Shown here: piece by piece, positions 1 through 8,838 of the stretch
Numbering within the stretch: the first letter of the stretch is position 1
How the letters are laid out: each line of letters begins with the position of its first letter
Assembly (NCBI RefSeq): GCF_030373185.1
Contig: NZ_JAUCZH010000004.1
Location: 124,001-188,000, forward strand
Origin: Tabrizicola sp.
Lineage (GTDB): Bacteria; Pseudomonadota; Alphaproteobacteria; Rhodobacterales; Rhodobacteraceae
Length of the DNA: 64,000 bases
Reading direction: 5' to 3'
The notes under the pieces: generated by a model
Database searches by the model: none
The model's input: only the letters and a program-made list of their open reading frames with translations
Told to the model about the DNA's origin: nothing
Program-made: the position numbers and the translations under genes

Positions 1-206
1 TGGTGGTCCCCGCCAGCCTGATCGGTCTGCCCGCGCTTTCGGTGCCGGTGGGGTTTGGGCCCAAGGGGTTGCCAATGGGCATGCAGATCATCGGCCGGTC
101 GGGCGATGATGCCGGGGTGCTGGCGATCGGGCAGGCATGGCACCGCGCGACGGAATGGCCGCAAAGGCAACCGCCTGCGCTGGCAATCGAAGCGGGATCG
201 GGCTAA
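1..206 (+). CDS. Amidase, C-terminal fragment cut by the window edge
   Basis: The reading frame is open from the first base, so the real start lies before the window. About 67 residues are visible. They contain the block PASLIGLPALSVPVGFG followed by GLPMGMQIIG, the conserved C-terminal part of the amidase-signature (GatA/AtzF-like) family, which hydrolyses amide bonds with a Ser-cisSer-Lys triad. The triad lies upstream and cannot be checked, so the substrate is unknown. The gene ends normally and is followed after about 70 bases by a decayed insertion sequence. It marks the chromosomal flank left of the glycan island. Confidence 0.8.
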   Translation, partial: VVPASLIGLPALSVPVGFGPKGLPMGMQIIGRSGDDAGVLAIGQAWHRATEWPQRQPPALAIEAGSG

Positions 207-357
207 GTCCGCGGCAACTTGCGCAAGAGGGGGCGACCTTCTTGCAGCCTTGCACCGAGCAAAGGCGGGGCATCAGAGTGATCCCCCCAAAGAAATTTGA
301 CAGTTCCGAAAGCTCCGATCTGAAGTCTGCTGACCTCCAAGAACGAGGAGAACAGAC

Positions 358-756
358 ATGTCGAAACGCAAGAACCACGATGCGGCATTCAAGGCTCGAT
401 CGGCGTCAGAGGCACTGAAGGGGGAACGCAACTCGTCCGAATTGGCCACCGCTTGCGAGGTGCATCCGACGATGATCCATCAATGGAAGTAGGCACTTCT
501 GGAAGGTACTGCGGGCATCCGTGAGCACGGAGGCAAGGCAGCGACTGAGATTGCCGAGGACACGTTCCGTGATCTGCATGCCAAGATCGGAGATCTGGCG
601 GTAGCTAGTGTTCTTTTCACGAAAGCTCTAGCCGTGGATCGGGAAGCCAGGCGGGGCATGATCGAACGGAACCACCCCACGCCGTCGGGGCATAGTGCCG
701 CCTGCTGTCGATCTCGCGGTCGGCGTTCCATTACATGCCGCAGGGCGAAACCGTGA
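358..756 (+). pseudogene. IS3-family transposase orfA, interrupted
   Basis: Translation starts MSKRKNHDAAFKARSASEAL and continues with an N-terminal helix-turn-helix typical of OrfA (SELATACEVHPTMIHQWK). TAG at 490-492 interrupts it after 44 codons, where relatives continue. Reading through the stop gives further OrfA-like sequence (LHAKIGDLAVA) up to a TGA at 754-756. The GAGGAG ribosome-binding site upstream of 358 supports this start. The region around 660-750 also carries sequence that belongs to the start of OrfB in another frame (CRLLSISRSAFHYMPQGE), so at least one further frame lesion has happened. Confidence 0.75.
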
Positions 757-769
757 TGAATCTCGACCT

Positions 770-1469
770 GAGCTGTCGATCGACAAGCATTTCCTGGAAA
801 CCCCGTTTTACGGCGTGCGGCAGATGCGATTGATGCCGATTTACCAAAAGCCCAACACCAGCAAGCCCGACACCAGCAAGCCCGCGAAGGGCCACAAGAC
901 CTACCCCTATCTGCTAGACGGGCTGCGGATCTACCGCCCCAGCAAGTTCTGGTGCGCCGACATCACTTATTCGCCTATGCGCAAAGGGCTCCTCTGTCTG
1001 GTGGCCATCATGGACTGGCTCACCCGGAAGGTGCTGGCCCGGCGCAATTCAAACTCGCTAGAGGCCGACTTCTGCCTCGAGGCGCAGATCGAGGCCATCC
1101 ACAAGTTCCGCCCGCCCGAGATCATGTATGCCGACCAAGGGTCGCAGACCACGTCCGTCTACTGGACCGACAGACTGAAGCGGGCCAAAACCAAGATCTC
1201 GACCGACGGCAAAGCCCGGTATCTCGACAACATCTTCATCGAGCGGCTCTGGCGCCCCCTCAAGTATGAATGCGCCTATCTGCATGCTTGGGGAACCGAG
1301 GCCAAGGCCGGCGTCGGACGCTGGATCACCTTCTACAACCACTTGCGGCCCCGCGCCGTCCATGGCGAACAACCAGCCGACGTGGTCAACTTCAACGCAA
1401 CCCGAAACGATCAGCAGGTGCAGGTAGCAGCTAAGACAAGCCGGAAATCTGTCCAAGTGTTGGGGAGCA
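770..1469 (+). pseudogene. IS3-family transposase orfB (DDE integrase domain), decayed
   Basis: The frame reads ELSIDKHFLETPFYGVRQM and then jumps directly to RLMPIYQKPN, so the intervening helical segment of IS3 OrfB proteins is missing. A short duplication (NTSKPDTSKP) follows. The catalytic core is still readable: first Asp in WCADITY, second Asp in YADQGSQ and Glu in FIERLWRPLKYE, the DDE triad of the rve integrase family. The frame has no proper OrfB stop and runs past the predicted right IS end to 1726. The deletion and the missing N-terminal continuity argue that it is inactive. Confidence 0.75.
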
Positions 1470-1836
1470 ACTCACTTCCGTCCTTCACATCTGGCTTGTT
1501 TCGTGGCCAGTTTCTGATTGAGTCGCCACAGGTTGGCGAGACTCTTTTCGACATCTGTGGTTCCAGACTTTTGATCGATGCCCCGATCGCCGGCCCCGGC
1601 CCAGGGGATCGAGGGCCTGCTCGCATGCGCACTCGAAGCGATGGCTTCGAGCCACTATCAGGTCCCAAGCATGGAAGGCCGGCGCAGCGAGGGCGTCCTG
1701 TCATGGCATGGCAAGTGTGGTGGTAGAAGATTTGATTGTGGCCGTTCCGCAGGTAGCGTCCTTCGCCCCGCATTTGCGGCGCAAGCTTGAGGGCCGGGTA
1801 GACTTGCCCTAGAGAGAAGGCCGCAGCGGAGGGTCC
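1470..1836 (+). other. Intergenic stretch with no recognised gene
   Basis: Between the IS end and the first glycan gene, open frames exist on both strands, but none resembles a known family and none has a convincing start. The stretch probably contains the promoter of the downstream GT30 gene, but no clear -35/-10 pair was identified. A short GGAGGGTCC just before 1837 could serve as its ribosome-binding site. Confidence 0.5.
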
Positions 1837-3168
1837 ATGAAGCACAAGGTGAACGCGTCGGCGCTGCCAAGAACCACGCGGATTGTTTATGTTGGCATAC
1901 AGGTTCTGGCGCATCTGGCCTTGCCGGTTCTGGCTTTCTTTCTGGCAATCAGAGCGGTCAGGGAGCCGGCGCATCTGCGTCATCTTTCGCATCGGCTTGG
2001 CCTGGGACCAGTTGGGCCGCAAGGGGCGGTCTGGATCTACGCGGCCTCGCTGGGAGAGACGCGGGCCGCCAGCCCGCTGATCCGGCAGCTGGTGGCTGCG
2101 GGGCATCCGGTGCTGCTTGCGCACCTGTCGCCCGCCGGAATGGCCGAGGGCTGGCGACTGTTTCCCGATCAACCCCTGATCACCCACCGCTATATGCCGC
2201 TGGATCTCTTCTGGGCGGTGCAGTTGTTTCTGCGGCGCGCGCGGCCGAAGCTGGGTCTGGTGCTGGAAGTCGAGATCTGGCCGGCCATGATGATCGAGGC
2301 CACGCGCGCGGGGGTGCCGATGGTAATGGTCAACGGCAACCTGCTGGACCGCTCGATGGGGGCAATGCGCGGTGCGAGGCGGCATCTGATGGCGCTTTAT
2401 CGGCTCTTCTCGCAGGTCTACACGCGCGACGCGGCCTATCGCGCCCGTTATCTGACCGTCGGCGTTCCACCCGAACGGATCGAGGTGGTGGGTGAGATGA
2501 AATATGATCAGTGGATTGACCCATCCCACCTTGAACAGGGCAAGGCGCTGCGGGCGCGGTGGACCGGTGCAGCGCGAGTTCTAATGATCGCCTCTTCCGT
2601 CAAGGACGAAGAGCCGATCCTTTTGCCGATGATCACGCGCCTTCTGGCCGCCGATCCAGGGCTGCGGGTGATCTGGGCACCACGCAGCCCGCAACGCTTT
2701 TCCTCGGTGGCTGAAGGACTGGCAGCGGCGGGCGTTTCCGTAGTGCGGCGCACTGCCTTGGGAGCCGAGGTGGCCGGGCCGATGCCGGATGCAAAGGTTC
2801 TGGTCGGGGATTCGACCGGAGAGATGAACATCTGGTATGCCATGGCGGACCTTGTGTTCGTCGGTGCGTCTCTGGTCGATCACGGCGGACACAATATAAT
2901 GGAACCGATGGCTTTGGGGTGCCCTGTGGTAATGGGCCCCTCCACCTATGGCGTGGCATCTGCAGTGATCCCGGCGACGCGGGCTGGTGCCATGAACAGC
3001 CTGCCCGACGCCGACGCGCTGGAGTCTCGGGTTCTGGCCTTGTTGGCGGACGCGACCGCGCGCGCCACCATGGGCAGGCAAGCACTGGCCTTCGCCTCCG
3101 AACAGACTGGCGCCGCCGCGCGAACGTTGGCCGGGCTGCAACCTATGCTGACCGGACCCTGCCATTGA
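1837..3168 (+). CDS. GT30 family 3-deoxy-D-manno-octulosonic acid transferase-like protein (copy 1)
   Basis: This 443-residue protein is related to WaaA/KdtA, which moves Kdo from CMP-Kdo to lipid A precursor at the inner face of the inner membrane. Residues about 16-38 form a hydrophobic anchor. The family's catalytic Glu is present in ASLGE (E74). EVEIWP (about 143-148) and the C-terminal donor-binding block GDSTGEM (324-330) with GGHNIMEP (350-357) are also present. Standing 73 bases before pseB, it leads the pseudaminic acid operon. CMP-Kdo and CMP-nonulosonates are similar alpha-keto-acid donors, so it may transfer pseudaminic acid rather than Kdo. That is inference; a plain Kdo transferase remains possible. 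Confidence 0.85.
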   Translation: MKHKVNASALPRTTRIVYVGIQVLAHLALPVLAFFLAIRAVREPAHLRHLSHRLGLGPVGPQGAVWIYAASLGETRAASPLIRQLVAAGHPVLLAHLSPAGMAEGWRLFPDQPLITHRYMPLDLFWAVQLFLRRARPKLGLVLEVEIWPAMMIEATRAGVPMVMVNGNLLDRSMGAMRGARRHLMALYRLFSQVYTRDAAYRARYLTVGVPPERIEVVGEMKYDQWIDPSHLEQGKALRARWTGAARVLMIASSVKDEEPILLPMITRLLAADPGLRVIWAPRSPQRFSSVAEGLAAAGVSVVRRTALGAEVAGPMPDAKVLVGDSTGEMNIWYAMADLVFVGASLVDHGGHNIMEPMALGCPVVMGPSTYGVASAVIPATRAGAMNSLPDADALESRVLALLADATARATMGRQALAFASEQTGAAARTLAGLQPMLTGPCH

Positions 3169-3241
3169 AATCGGCCCCTGTATCGGGGATACAGAGGGCC
3201 GCCACGGGCAATTGCCCAGATCATGGGGATACCGCGCTCCG

Positions 3242-4240
3242 ATGCTTGAAAACTCGACCATCCTTGTTACCGGTGGCACCGGCTCGTTCGGCCACGCCTT
3301 TGTGCCGATGACCTTGGCGCACTACAGTCCCAAGAAGATCATCATCTTGTCGCGCGACGAGATGAAACAGTGGGAGATGGCAAAGCTCTACAGTGACGAC
3401 AAGCGCGTGCGTTTCTTCATCGGAGATGTGCGCGACCGTGAGCGTTTGTATCGCGCCCTCACCGGAGTGGACTATGTGGTACACGCGGCAGCGACAAAAA
3501 TCGTGCCGACAGCGGAATACAACCCCTTCGAATGTGTGAAGACCAATGTCATGGGCGCCATGAACCTGATCGACGCCTGCATCGACATGGGCGTCAAGCG
3601 GGTGGTGGCGCTGTCTACCGACAAGGCATCCAGCCCGATCAACCTCTATGGGGCCACGAAGCTGGCCTCGGACAAGTTGTTTGTCGCCTCCAATTCCTAT
3701 GGCGGCGAGCATGGAACCCGGTTCGCCGTGGTGCGTTACGGCAATGTGATGGGGTCGCGCGGATCAGTGATCCCGTTCTTTCTGTCGATCCGGGACAGCG
3801 GCGTACTGCCTATCACCGATCCGCGCATGACACGGTTCATGATCAGTCTCGAACAAGGCGTCGAACTGGTCTGGCACGCATTAGACGATATGGAGGGCGG
3901 TGAGATCTATGTGAAGAAAATCCCCTCGATGACGATCACGGAGATCGCCGAGGTGGTGGCTCCCGGGGCGCGGCAGGATCTCGTCGGCATCCGCCCCGGT
4001 GAAAAACTGCACGAGCAGATGATCGGAGCCGAAGATGCGCCCCATACCTATGAATATCCTGAACATTTCAAGATCTTGCCTGCGATTCACAACTGGTCGG
4101 CTACGCCGGTTAGAATCAAGGATGGCATCAAGGTGTCCGAAGGGTTCACCTATGCGTCCGACACCAACCCGCAGTGGATGTCACGGAGCGACCTTGCCGC
4201 CTGGATTGAGGTGAACCGGGCCAAGATTGGGGCGATCTGA
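3242..4240 (+). CDS. pseB: UDP-N-acetylglucosamine 4,6-dehydratase (inverting), pseudaminic acid step 1
   Basis: This 332-residue extended SDR enzyme dehydrates UDP-GlcNAc with C5 inversion, using bound NADP. The Rossmann motif GGTGSFG lies at 11-17. The STDKASSP segment (125-132) carries Asp127 and Lys128, and YGATK carries Tyr136 and Lys140, as in PseB/FlaA1. The ATG at 3242 is preferred over an upstream in-frame ATG at 3212 because the family starts just before the nucleotide-binding strand. Its stop overlaps the start of pseC by one base (TGATG), which indicates translational coupling. Co-location with pseC, pseF, pseG and pseI makes the assignment firm. Confidence 0.93.
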   Translation: MLENSTILVTGGTGSFGHAFVPMTLAHYSPKKIIILSRDEMKQWEMAKLYSDDKRVRFFIGDVRDRERLYRALTGVDYVVHAAATKIVPTAEYNPFECVKTNVMGAMNLIDACIDMGVKRVVALSTDKASSPINLYGATKLASDKLFVASNSYGGEHGTRFAVVRYGNVMGSRGSVIPFFLSIRDSGVLPITDPRMTRFMISLEQGVELVWHALDDMEGGEIYVKKIPSMTITEIAEVVAPGARQDLVGIRPGEKLHEQMIGAEDAPHTYEYPEHFKILPAIHNWSATPVRIKDGIKVSEGFTYASDTNPQWMSRSDLAAWIEVNRAKIGAI

Positions 4241-5385
4241 TGATACCTTATGGCCGTCAGGATATCTCGGACGAAGATGTCGCAGCAGTCGTCGCGGTGC
4301 TGCGATCCGATTTCCTGACGCAAGGACCGGCAGTTCCTGCCTTTGAGGCGGCGGTTGCCGATTGGTGCGGGGCGGCACATGCCGTGGCGGTAAACTCTGC
4401 CACATCGGCACTGCACGTCGCCTGCATGGCGCTTGAACTGGGACCAGGTGACGTACTTTGGACGGTACCCAATACCTTTGTCGCAAGTGCGAATTGTGCG
4501 CTCTACTGTGGGGCTGCGGTGGACTTCGTGGATATTGATCCGCAGACATATACGATGAATGTCAGTGCGTTACGTGAAAAACTTGAGAAGGCGTCAGTTA
4601 AAGGCCGCCTTCCCAAAGTGATCGTGCCGGTGCATCTGTGCGGTCAGTCGGCAGATATGGCAGCCATAGGTGCGCTGGCCCGCGCCTACGGTGTCAAGGT
4701 GATCGAGGATGCCAGTCACGCGATCGGCGCCACCTATCAGGGTCATCCGGTGGGCGATTGCCGCCATTCCGACATCTGCGTGTTCAGCTTTCACCCGGTC
4801 AAGATCATTACCACCGCCGAGGGTGGGCTGGCCACCACGCAAGACCCGCTGCTGGCGCGCAAGATGCAACTGGCCCGCAGCCATGGCATCACCCGCGATC
4901 CGGCCGAAATGGACCAGTTGCCCGACGGGGGATGGTATTATCAGCAGATCTCCCTTGGCTACAATTACCGCATGACCGAAATGCAGGCGGCTCTGGGACT
5001 GAACCAGATGACCCGTCTGGGCGCGTTTGTGGCGCGCAGGCGGGCGCTGGCCGCGCGCTATGACAGGCTGTTGTCCAATCTAGACCTGGTGCGTCCCGCG
5101 CAATCGATGGATGCGGACTCAAGCTGGCATCTTTATGTGATCCGGGTGCCAGCGGACAAACACCTGCATGTGTTTGACACCATGCGGGCGGGTGGAGTTG
5201 CGGTGAACCTGCATTATATACCGGTACATCTTCAACCTTACTACCGCGCAATGGGTTTCGGTCCCGGCCAGTTCCCGCAGGCCGAGGCCTACTATGGCGA
5301 GGCAATTTCCATCCCCGTCTACTTTGGCTTGACCGAAGCAGAACAGGACAAGGTGGTCGAGGTGCTGGCGGGTGCTCTGGCATGA
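4240..5385 (+). CDS. pseC: UDP-4-amino-4,6-dideoxy-N-acetyl-beta-L-altrosamine transaminase, pseudaminic acid step 2
   Basis: This 381-residue PLP enzyme of the DegT/DnrJ/EryC1 fold transfers an amino group to C4 of the PseB product. The PLP lysine is K188 in SFHPVK, and the pyridine-anchoring Asp is D157 in IEDASH. SATSALH (53-59) forms the phosphate-binding turn. Length matches PseC. The gene overlaps pseB by one base and pseF by four (ATGA), so it is inside a tightly coupled operon. Confidence 0.93.
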   Translation: MIPYGRQDISDEDVAAVVAVLRSDFLTQGPAVPAFEAAVADWCGAAHAVAVNSATSALHVACMALELGPGDVLWTVPNTFVASANCALYCGAAVDFVDIDPQTYTMNVSALREKLEKASVKGRLPKVIVPVHLCGQSADMAAIGALARAYGVKVIEDASHAIGATYQGHPVGDCRHSDICVFSFHPVKIITTAEGGLATTQDPLLARKMQLARSHGITRDPAEMDQLPDGGWYYQQISLGYNYRMTEMQAALGLNQMTRLGAFVARRRALAARYDRLLSNLDLVRPAQSMDADSSWHLYVIRVPADKHLHVFDTMRAGGVAVNLHYIPVHLQPYYRAMGFGPGQFPQAEAYYGEAISIPVYFGLTEAEQDKVVEVLAGALA

Positions 5386-6065
5386 GCGTGTGCGTGATCC
5401 CCGCGCGGGGCGGCTCCAAACGTATTCCGGGCAAGAACGTGGCCCTTTTTCATGGCCGCCCGATGATCGGCTGGCCGATCGCGGCGGCGCGCGGGTCCGG
5501 GTTGTTCGAACGGATCGTCGTCTCGACGGATGACGACGACATAGCCGAAGTGGCGCGCGCCGAGGGGGCAGAAGTTCCGTTCCTGCGCCCTGCCGATTTG
5601 TCGGATGATCACACACCCACGGTGCCGGTGATTGGCCATGCAGTAGAGGCGCTGCATCTGACGGGGGACACACCGGTATGCTGCCTTTACGCTACTGCCC
5701 CCTTCGTGAAGGCAAACGATCTCGCCGAAGGACTGGCCTTGCTGGTCGCTGGGGCAAGGCACGTGATGGCTGTGACAAGATTTGAATATCCGATAGAGCG
5801 CGCGCTGCGGCGTGCGGCGGATGGCTCGGTAGAGATGGTTCAGCCCCACCACATGCAGACCCGCAGTCAGGATCTGGAGGAGGCATGGCATGATGCAGGC
5901 CAGTTCTATTGGGCGCGCGCGGCCACATGGGCGGCAGGCACGCCGGTCTTTGATCCCGGGGCGCGGGGTGTGGCACTGCCATCATGGCGCGTCGTCGACA
6001 TCGACACACCCGAGGATTGGACCCGCGCCGAGGCGCTGTTTCCCATGATAATGGCCTGTTCATGA
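5382..6065 (+). CDS. pseF: Pseudaminic acid cytidylyltransferase
   Basis: This 227-residue enzyme activates pseudaminic acid with CTP to CMP-pseudaminic acid, the donor for glycosylation. The N-terminal signature ARGGSKRIPGKN (8-19) is the CTP-binding loop of the CMP-sugar synthetase family. YATAPFVKANDL and the C-terminal VVDIDTPEDWTRAE match PseF. It sits between pseC and pseG/H with ATGA overlaps on both sides. A second, more distant cytidylyltransferase (8839-9552, minus strand) probably serves the legionaminic acid branch. Confidence 0.92.
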   Translation: MSVCVIPARGGSKRIPGKNVALFHGRPMIGWPIAAARGSGLFERIVVSTDDDDIAEVARAEGAEVPFLRPADLSDDHTPTVPVIGHAVEALHLTGDTPVCCLYATAPFVKANDLAEGLALLVAGARHVMAVTRFEYPIERALRRAADGSVEMVQPHHMQTRSQDLEEAWHDAGQFYWARAATWAAGTPVFDPGARGVALPSWRVVDIDTPEDWTRAEALFPMIMACS

Positions 6066-7576
6066 GCCTGCGGCTGGCCTTTCGCGTCGATGCCTCGATC
6101 GTCATCGGCACCGGGCATGTGGTGCGCTGTCTGTCGCTTGCGCGGGCGTTGCGGGAACAGGGGGCAGAGGTTGCCTTCGTGATGCGAAACCTGCCCGGCA
6201 ACATGATCTCACGGGTCGCAGCCGAGGGATTTAAGGTGCTGGAGCTGCCCACGCCCGCGGCAGTCTTTGACCCGGCAGCGGCCACCGATCACGTCGCATG
6301 GGCCGGAGTCCCGGCGGCGCGGGATGCAGTTGAAACTGCTGCGGCGCTGGCCGGAACGGTATGGGACTGGCTGATCGTCGATCACTATGCCTTTGGCCGG
6401 GAATGGGAAGTTGCGGCACGGCCACCTACCGCTCGACTGATGGTGATCGACGATCTGGCTGACCGGGCGCATGAGTGCGATCTTCTGCTGGACCAGAACC
6501 TTGGCCGGCGCGCGGGTGATTATGACGCACTGCTGCCGCCCCGGACCCGCCGCCTGATCGGCCCGGCCTATGCGCTGCTGCGCCCCGAGTTTGCCGCCCT
6601 GCGCGCCGGCGCGCTTGCGGCGCGCGGGGGGCCGTTGCGGCATGTGCTGATTGCGATGGGCGGCATTGATGCACCGGATGTTACGGGCACGTTGCTTCAG
6701 GCGTTGCCCGATGGGGTGCAGGTGACGGCGGTGATGGGGTCGGCAGCGCCGGCGCTTGGCCGGGTGCGGGCGCTGGCGCAGGCCCGGGGGGCGCGGCTGC
6801 TGGTCGATACGCTCGATATGGCGCAAGTGATGGCGGAGGCCGATCTGGCGATCGGCGGCGTGGGCGGCAGCGCATGGGAGCGCTGCGTGCTGGGCCTGCC
6901 CACGCTTATGGTGGTGATGGCCGACAATCAGGAAGCCGCCGCGGCGGCGTTGGTCGCGACACGGGCAGCACGGCTGATCGGACGGGCCGGCGACCCCGCG
7001 TTACCCGCACGACTGGCCGCCGAGATTGCCGCACTGTCAGCCGAACGGCTTGCCGATATGTCGGCGCGTGCGGCAGCCCTGTGCGATGGGCGTGGCCTGC
7101 CGCGCGTGTTGCGGGCGTTGTGCGCCCCGCCGCTGCGCCTGCGCGCCGCCGTGCCGGACGATGCCCAGACCGTGTGGAACTGGCGCGCGGGTCTGGCCGC
7201 GACGCGGGCCTTCCGTTCGCCCGAGGTTCCGCCGCTTGCCGCGCATCTGCTGTGGTTCAACCGCGCCCTGAACACGCCCTCCCGCCGCCTCTACATGGCC
7301 GAGACGACCCTGCCTGCCGGCCATCTTCGCCTTGACGATGCCGAGTTGCCCGGAGAGGCCACTATCAGCATCCTGCTGGACCCCGCCGCCCGGGCGCAGG
7401 GTCTGGGGGCCGCCCTTCTTGCCGCCGCCGAGGCCGAGGCGCGCCGCCTGCACCTGACCACCCTTCGGGCCGAGGTTCACGAAACCAACGCGCCCTCCTG
7501 CGCGCTGTTTGCAGCGGCGGGCTATGTGCGCACCGGGCAGGACGACGGGTTCCTGCATTTGACCCTGACGCTGTAG
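6062..7576 (+). CDS. pseG: Fused PseG sugar-nucleotide hydrolase and PseH-type N-acetyltransferase
   Basis: This 504-residue protein has two parts. Residues about 1-350 match PseG, which removes UDP from UDP-2,4-diacetamido-trideoxy-altropyranose; GTGH near the N-terminus (H19) is the family's catalytic His region. Residues about 358-504 are a GNAT acetyltransferase with the acetyl-CoA loop AAARAQGLGAAL and an ETNAPSCALFAAAGY tail, as in PseH, which acetylates C4 before hydrolysis. No separate pseH occurs in the operon, so the fusion supplies two consecutive steps. The ATG at 6062 overlaps the pseF stop (ATGA). An upstream in-frame start at 5984 would invade pseF and is rejected. Confidence 0.9.
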   Translation: MSLRLAFRVDASIVIGTGHVVRCLSLARALREQGAEVAFVMRNLPGNMISRVAAEGFKVLELPTPAAVFDPAAATDHVAWAGVPAARDAVETAAALAGTVWDWLIVDHYAFGREWEVAARPPTARLMVIDDLADRAHECDLLLDQNLGRRAGDYDALLPPRTRRLIGPAYALLRPEFAALRAGALAARGGPLRHVLIAMGGIDAPDVTGTLLQALPDGVQVTAVMGSAAPALGRVRALAQARGARLLVDTLDMAQVMAEADLAIGGVGGSAWERCVLGLPTLMVVMADNQEAAAAALVATRAARLIGRAGDPALPARLAAEIAALSAERLADMSARAAALCDGRGLPRVLRALCAPPLRLRAAVPDDAQTVWNWRAGLAATRAFRSPEVPPLAAHLLWFNRALNTPSRRLYMAETTLPAGHLRLDDAELPGEATISILLDPAARAQGLGAALLAAAEAEARRLHLTTLRAEVHETNAPSCALFAAAGYVRTGQDDGFLHLTLTL

Positions 7577-7655
7577 CGCCCCCCGTTTCAGCCCCCCTCT
7601 TGCCAAACCGCCCGTACCCGGCCATTTCAGGGCATCGCCTGAAAGGATGCCGCCC

Positions 7656-8717
7656 ATGACCGACCACCCCGAAATCATCATCGACGGTCGCGCCATCGGC
7701 CCCGCCCATCCGCCTTATGTGATTGCCGAGGTGTCGGCCAACCACAACGGCCGCCTTGACGCGGCCCTTGCCCTGATCGACGTGGCGGCGGAACGGGGGG
7801 CGTCGGCGGTCAAGATCCAGACCTACCGCGCCGATACCATAACGCTGAACTCCTCGCGGCCTGAGTTTCAGATCACCGAAGGGCTGTGGGCGGGCCAAAG
7901 CCTGTATGACCTGTATGAACAGGCGCATACCCCGTGGGACTGGCACCCCGCCCTGTTTGCCCATGCGCGGGCGCGGGGGATCACGATGTTTTCGTCGCCC
8001 TTCGACGCCACCGCGATTGACCTGCTGGAGGATCTGGGCGCCCCCGCCTACAAGATCGCGAGTTTCGAGGCGGTCGATCTGCCGCTGATCCGATATGCCG
8101 CAAGCACTGGCAAACCGATGATCATTTCCACGGGCATGGCTGACGAGACCGAAATTGCCGAGGCCATTCAAGCCGCCCGCGATGGCGGCTGTCGGCAACT
8201 GGCGCTGTTGCACTGCGTGTCGGGCTATCCGGCACCGGCGGGCGATTACAACCTGCGCACCCTTTCCGACATGATTGCCCGCTACGGCTGCGTTACCGGC
8301 CTTTCGGATCACACGTTGGACAACACCACCGCGATTGCTGCCGTGGCCCTCGGAGCCGCGATCGTGGAAAAGCATATCACGTTGGATCGCAATGGCGGCG
8401 GCCCAGATGACAGCTTTTCGCTGGAGCCCGATGATCTTGCAAAACTCGTCGAAACGACCCGCACCGCTTGGGAAGCGATGGGCCGGGTAGACTATGGCCA
8501 CAAATCCAGTGAACGCGGCAATGCCGTCTTCCGCCGGTCGCTGTATTTCGTTCGCGATCTGGCGGCGGGGGGGGTGATCACGCCTGACGACGTGCGCTCG
8601 GTCAGGCCCGGTTTCGGAGCTGCACCGAAATATCTGGATGCAATCCTTGGCCGTCGGGTACGCGTTGCGGTGCAGGCCGAAACACCGGTACAACTGGACC
8701 AGATCGAAGGGCTGTAG
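7656..8717 (+). CDS. pseI: Pseudaminic acid synthase
   Basis: This 353-residue NeuB-family enzyme condenses the six-carbon diacetamido sugar with phosphoenolpyruvate. The barrel carries IAEVSANHNG and AVKIQTYRADT near the N-terminus, GLSDHTLDN, and AIVEKHITLDRNGGGPDDSFS toward the C-terminus, which fits PseI better than sialic acid synthase. A SAF/antifreeze-like domain (about 285-353) closes the protein. A GAAAGG-like site (GAAAGG at 7641) sits 9 bases before ATG 7656, favouring it over ATG 7647. It lies 79 bases behind pseG/H and closes the Pse operon. Confidence 0.92.
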   Translation: MTDHPEIIIDGRAIGPAHPPYVIAEVSANHNGRLDAALALIDVAAERGASAVKIQTYRADTITLNSSRPEFQITEGLWAGQSLYDLYEQAHTPWDWHPALFAHARARGITMFSSPFDATAIDLLEDLGAPAYKIASFEAVDLPLIRYAASTGKPMIISTGMADETEIAEAIQAARDGGCRQLALLHCVSGYPAPAGDYNLRTLSDMIARYGCVTGLSDHTLDNTTAIAAVALGAAIVEKHITLDRNGGGPDDSFSLEPDDLAKLVETTRTAWEAMGRVDYGHKSSERGNAVFRRSLYFVRDLAAGGVITPDDVRSVRPGFGAAPKYLDAILGRRVRVAVQAETPVQLDQIEGL

Positions 8718-8838
8718 ATCATTCTGGAGGTCGTTGTGGCATGGAGGCGAACAGCTTCGCTCTCCTTGCTGGGTCAAACAGGCTGAACGCCACCCATCGA
8801 CTTGCGGGATCGCCGGAATACTTGCCCCAGAATACTCG

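Larger units (their letters stand above)
279..1469 (+). mobile_element. Degenerate IS3-family insertion sequence
   Basis: The element is bounded by imperfect inverted ends that begin with TG and end with CA. The left end starts TGATCCCCCCAAAG at 279, and the right end has CTGTCCAAG...TGGGGAGCA ending at 1469. It contains remnants of orfA and orfB of an IS3-family transposase. Lesions include an in-frame stop in orfA, frame changes around 700-770 and a deletion of roughly 20-25 residues in orfB. No convincing target-site duplication was seen. The ends are inferred from weak inverted similarity, so the boundaries are approximate. The element is probably not mobile on its own. Confidence 0.75.

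Noticed and set aside
1058-2529. Long minus-strand open frames across the IS end and the first GT30 gene
   Set aside because: They overlap well-supported plus-strand genes, have no family resemblance and arise from high G+C codon bias.
5984-6061. Longer start for the PseG/PseH fusion
   Set aside because: It would lie within pseF in another frame, and the PseG family starts at the ATG in the ATGA overlap.
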